NCBI GenBank assembly: GCA_001701105.1
Contig: DAAI01000057.1
Coordinates: forward strand, 11,238-26,852
Source of the DNA: Bacteroidales bacterium GP1
Lineage (GTDB): Bacteria; Bacteroidota; Bacteroidia; Bacteroidales; Muribaculaceae
Direction of reading: 5' to 3'
Length of the DNA: 15,615 nt
Shown here: piece after piece, positions 15,401 to 15,615 of the stretch
How the letters are laid out: every line of letters starts with the position of its first letter
Position numbering within the stretch: position 1 is the first letter of the stretch
Made by a program: the position numbers and the translations under genes
Notes under the pieces: model-generated
What the model saw: the letters and a program-made list of their open reading frames with translations, nothing else
Databases searched by the model: none
Told to the model about the DNA's origin: nothing

Positions 15401-15615
15401 ATGAAAAAATGGATATTTATGGCATTGGTTTCCACACTGGGTGCCACTTCGTTTGCCGAAACGGGAGTGATTGTGCAGACGGATGCCTACCGTTGGGAGA
15501 ATGATACGATCTTCCAGAATGAGTTCCGCGCATGGGCGGCAAGTCCGGAGCATATCATATCAACCTACAAAGGGCGTCCGGGATATTTCACCCGAGCCGG
15601 TATCCTGTATTATCT
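15401..15615 (+). CDS. Exported protein, N-terminal part only (runs off the window)
   Basis: 71 codons are visible. Residues 1-19 form a clear signal peptide (MKKWIFMALVSTLGATSFA), so the product leaves the cytoplasm. The mature start reads ETGVIVQTDAYRWENDTIFQ, continuing with FRAWAASPEHIISTY. The pattern of an aromatic-rich strand followed by 'F.A.A.SP..I.S.Y' faintly recalls the N-terminal beta-domain of some secreted Bacteroidales glycosidases, but I cannot assign a family from this much. It may be driven by the promoter at 15024-15055 through a long leader; no better promoter is seen just upstream, and no Shine-Dalgarno. Confidence 0.75.
   Translation, partial: MKKWIFMALVSTLGATSFAETGVIVQTDAYRWENDTIFQNEFRAWAASPEHIISTYKGRPGYFTRAGILYY

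Overview
The window looks like chromosomal DNA from a Bacteroidales bacterium, probably a gut lineage such as Muribaculaceae or Prevotellaceae; the family is inference. The clues are Bacteroidetes-type promoters (TAnnTTTG near -7, TTTG near -33), the near absence of Shine-Dalgarno sequences before start codons, a secreted xylanase with a type IX-secretion-like C-terminus, and rhomboid and PNPase proteins of Bacteroidetes style. I see no phage, insertion sequence, CRISPR array, rRNA or tRNA.

Layout: (1) 1-251, no gene; holds the xylanase terminator. (2) 252-3326 (-), a 1024-residue secreted GH10 xylanase with a carbohydrate-binding-like N-terminus, an autotransporter-type beta-strand region and a sorting-like tail. 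(3) 3543-5654 (-), a periplasmic M3 peptidyl-dipeptidase with its own promoter and terminator. (4) 8556-5763 (-), a tight three-gene operon: a canonical rhomboid protease, a second rhomboid with a changed oxyanion position and a C-terminal extension, and a membrane-anchored endonuclease/exonuclease/phosphatase-fold protein. (5) 8893-9156 (+), HU, divergent from that operon, with a textbook promoter and an odd leader holding a perfect 16-bp tandem duplication. (6) 9518-12351 (+), argS, a Bax-inhibitor-1-family membrane protein, and an acidic small protein overlapping the latter by one base. (7) 14768-12423 (-), pnp, converging on the previous genes over a shared hairpin and ending in a repetitive Arg/Asp/Gly tail. 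(8) 14769-15400, a long intergenic region with back-to-back promoters, a palindrome and two tiny ORFs overlapping as ATGA. (9) 15401 to the edge (+), the start of an exported protein I do not recognise.

Most genes are core housekeeping (translation, nucleoid, RNA decay) or envelope proteolysis; the xylanase is the accessory element. No susC/susD-like partner is visible beside it, although the left edge cuts off one side. I find no convincing undescribed multi-gene system. The places most worth a second look are the HU leader, the pnp-to-15400 intergenic region, the tandem rhomboids and the mosaic xylanase.
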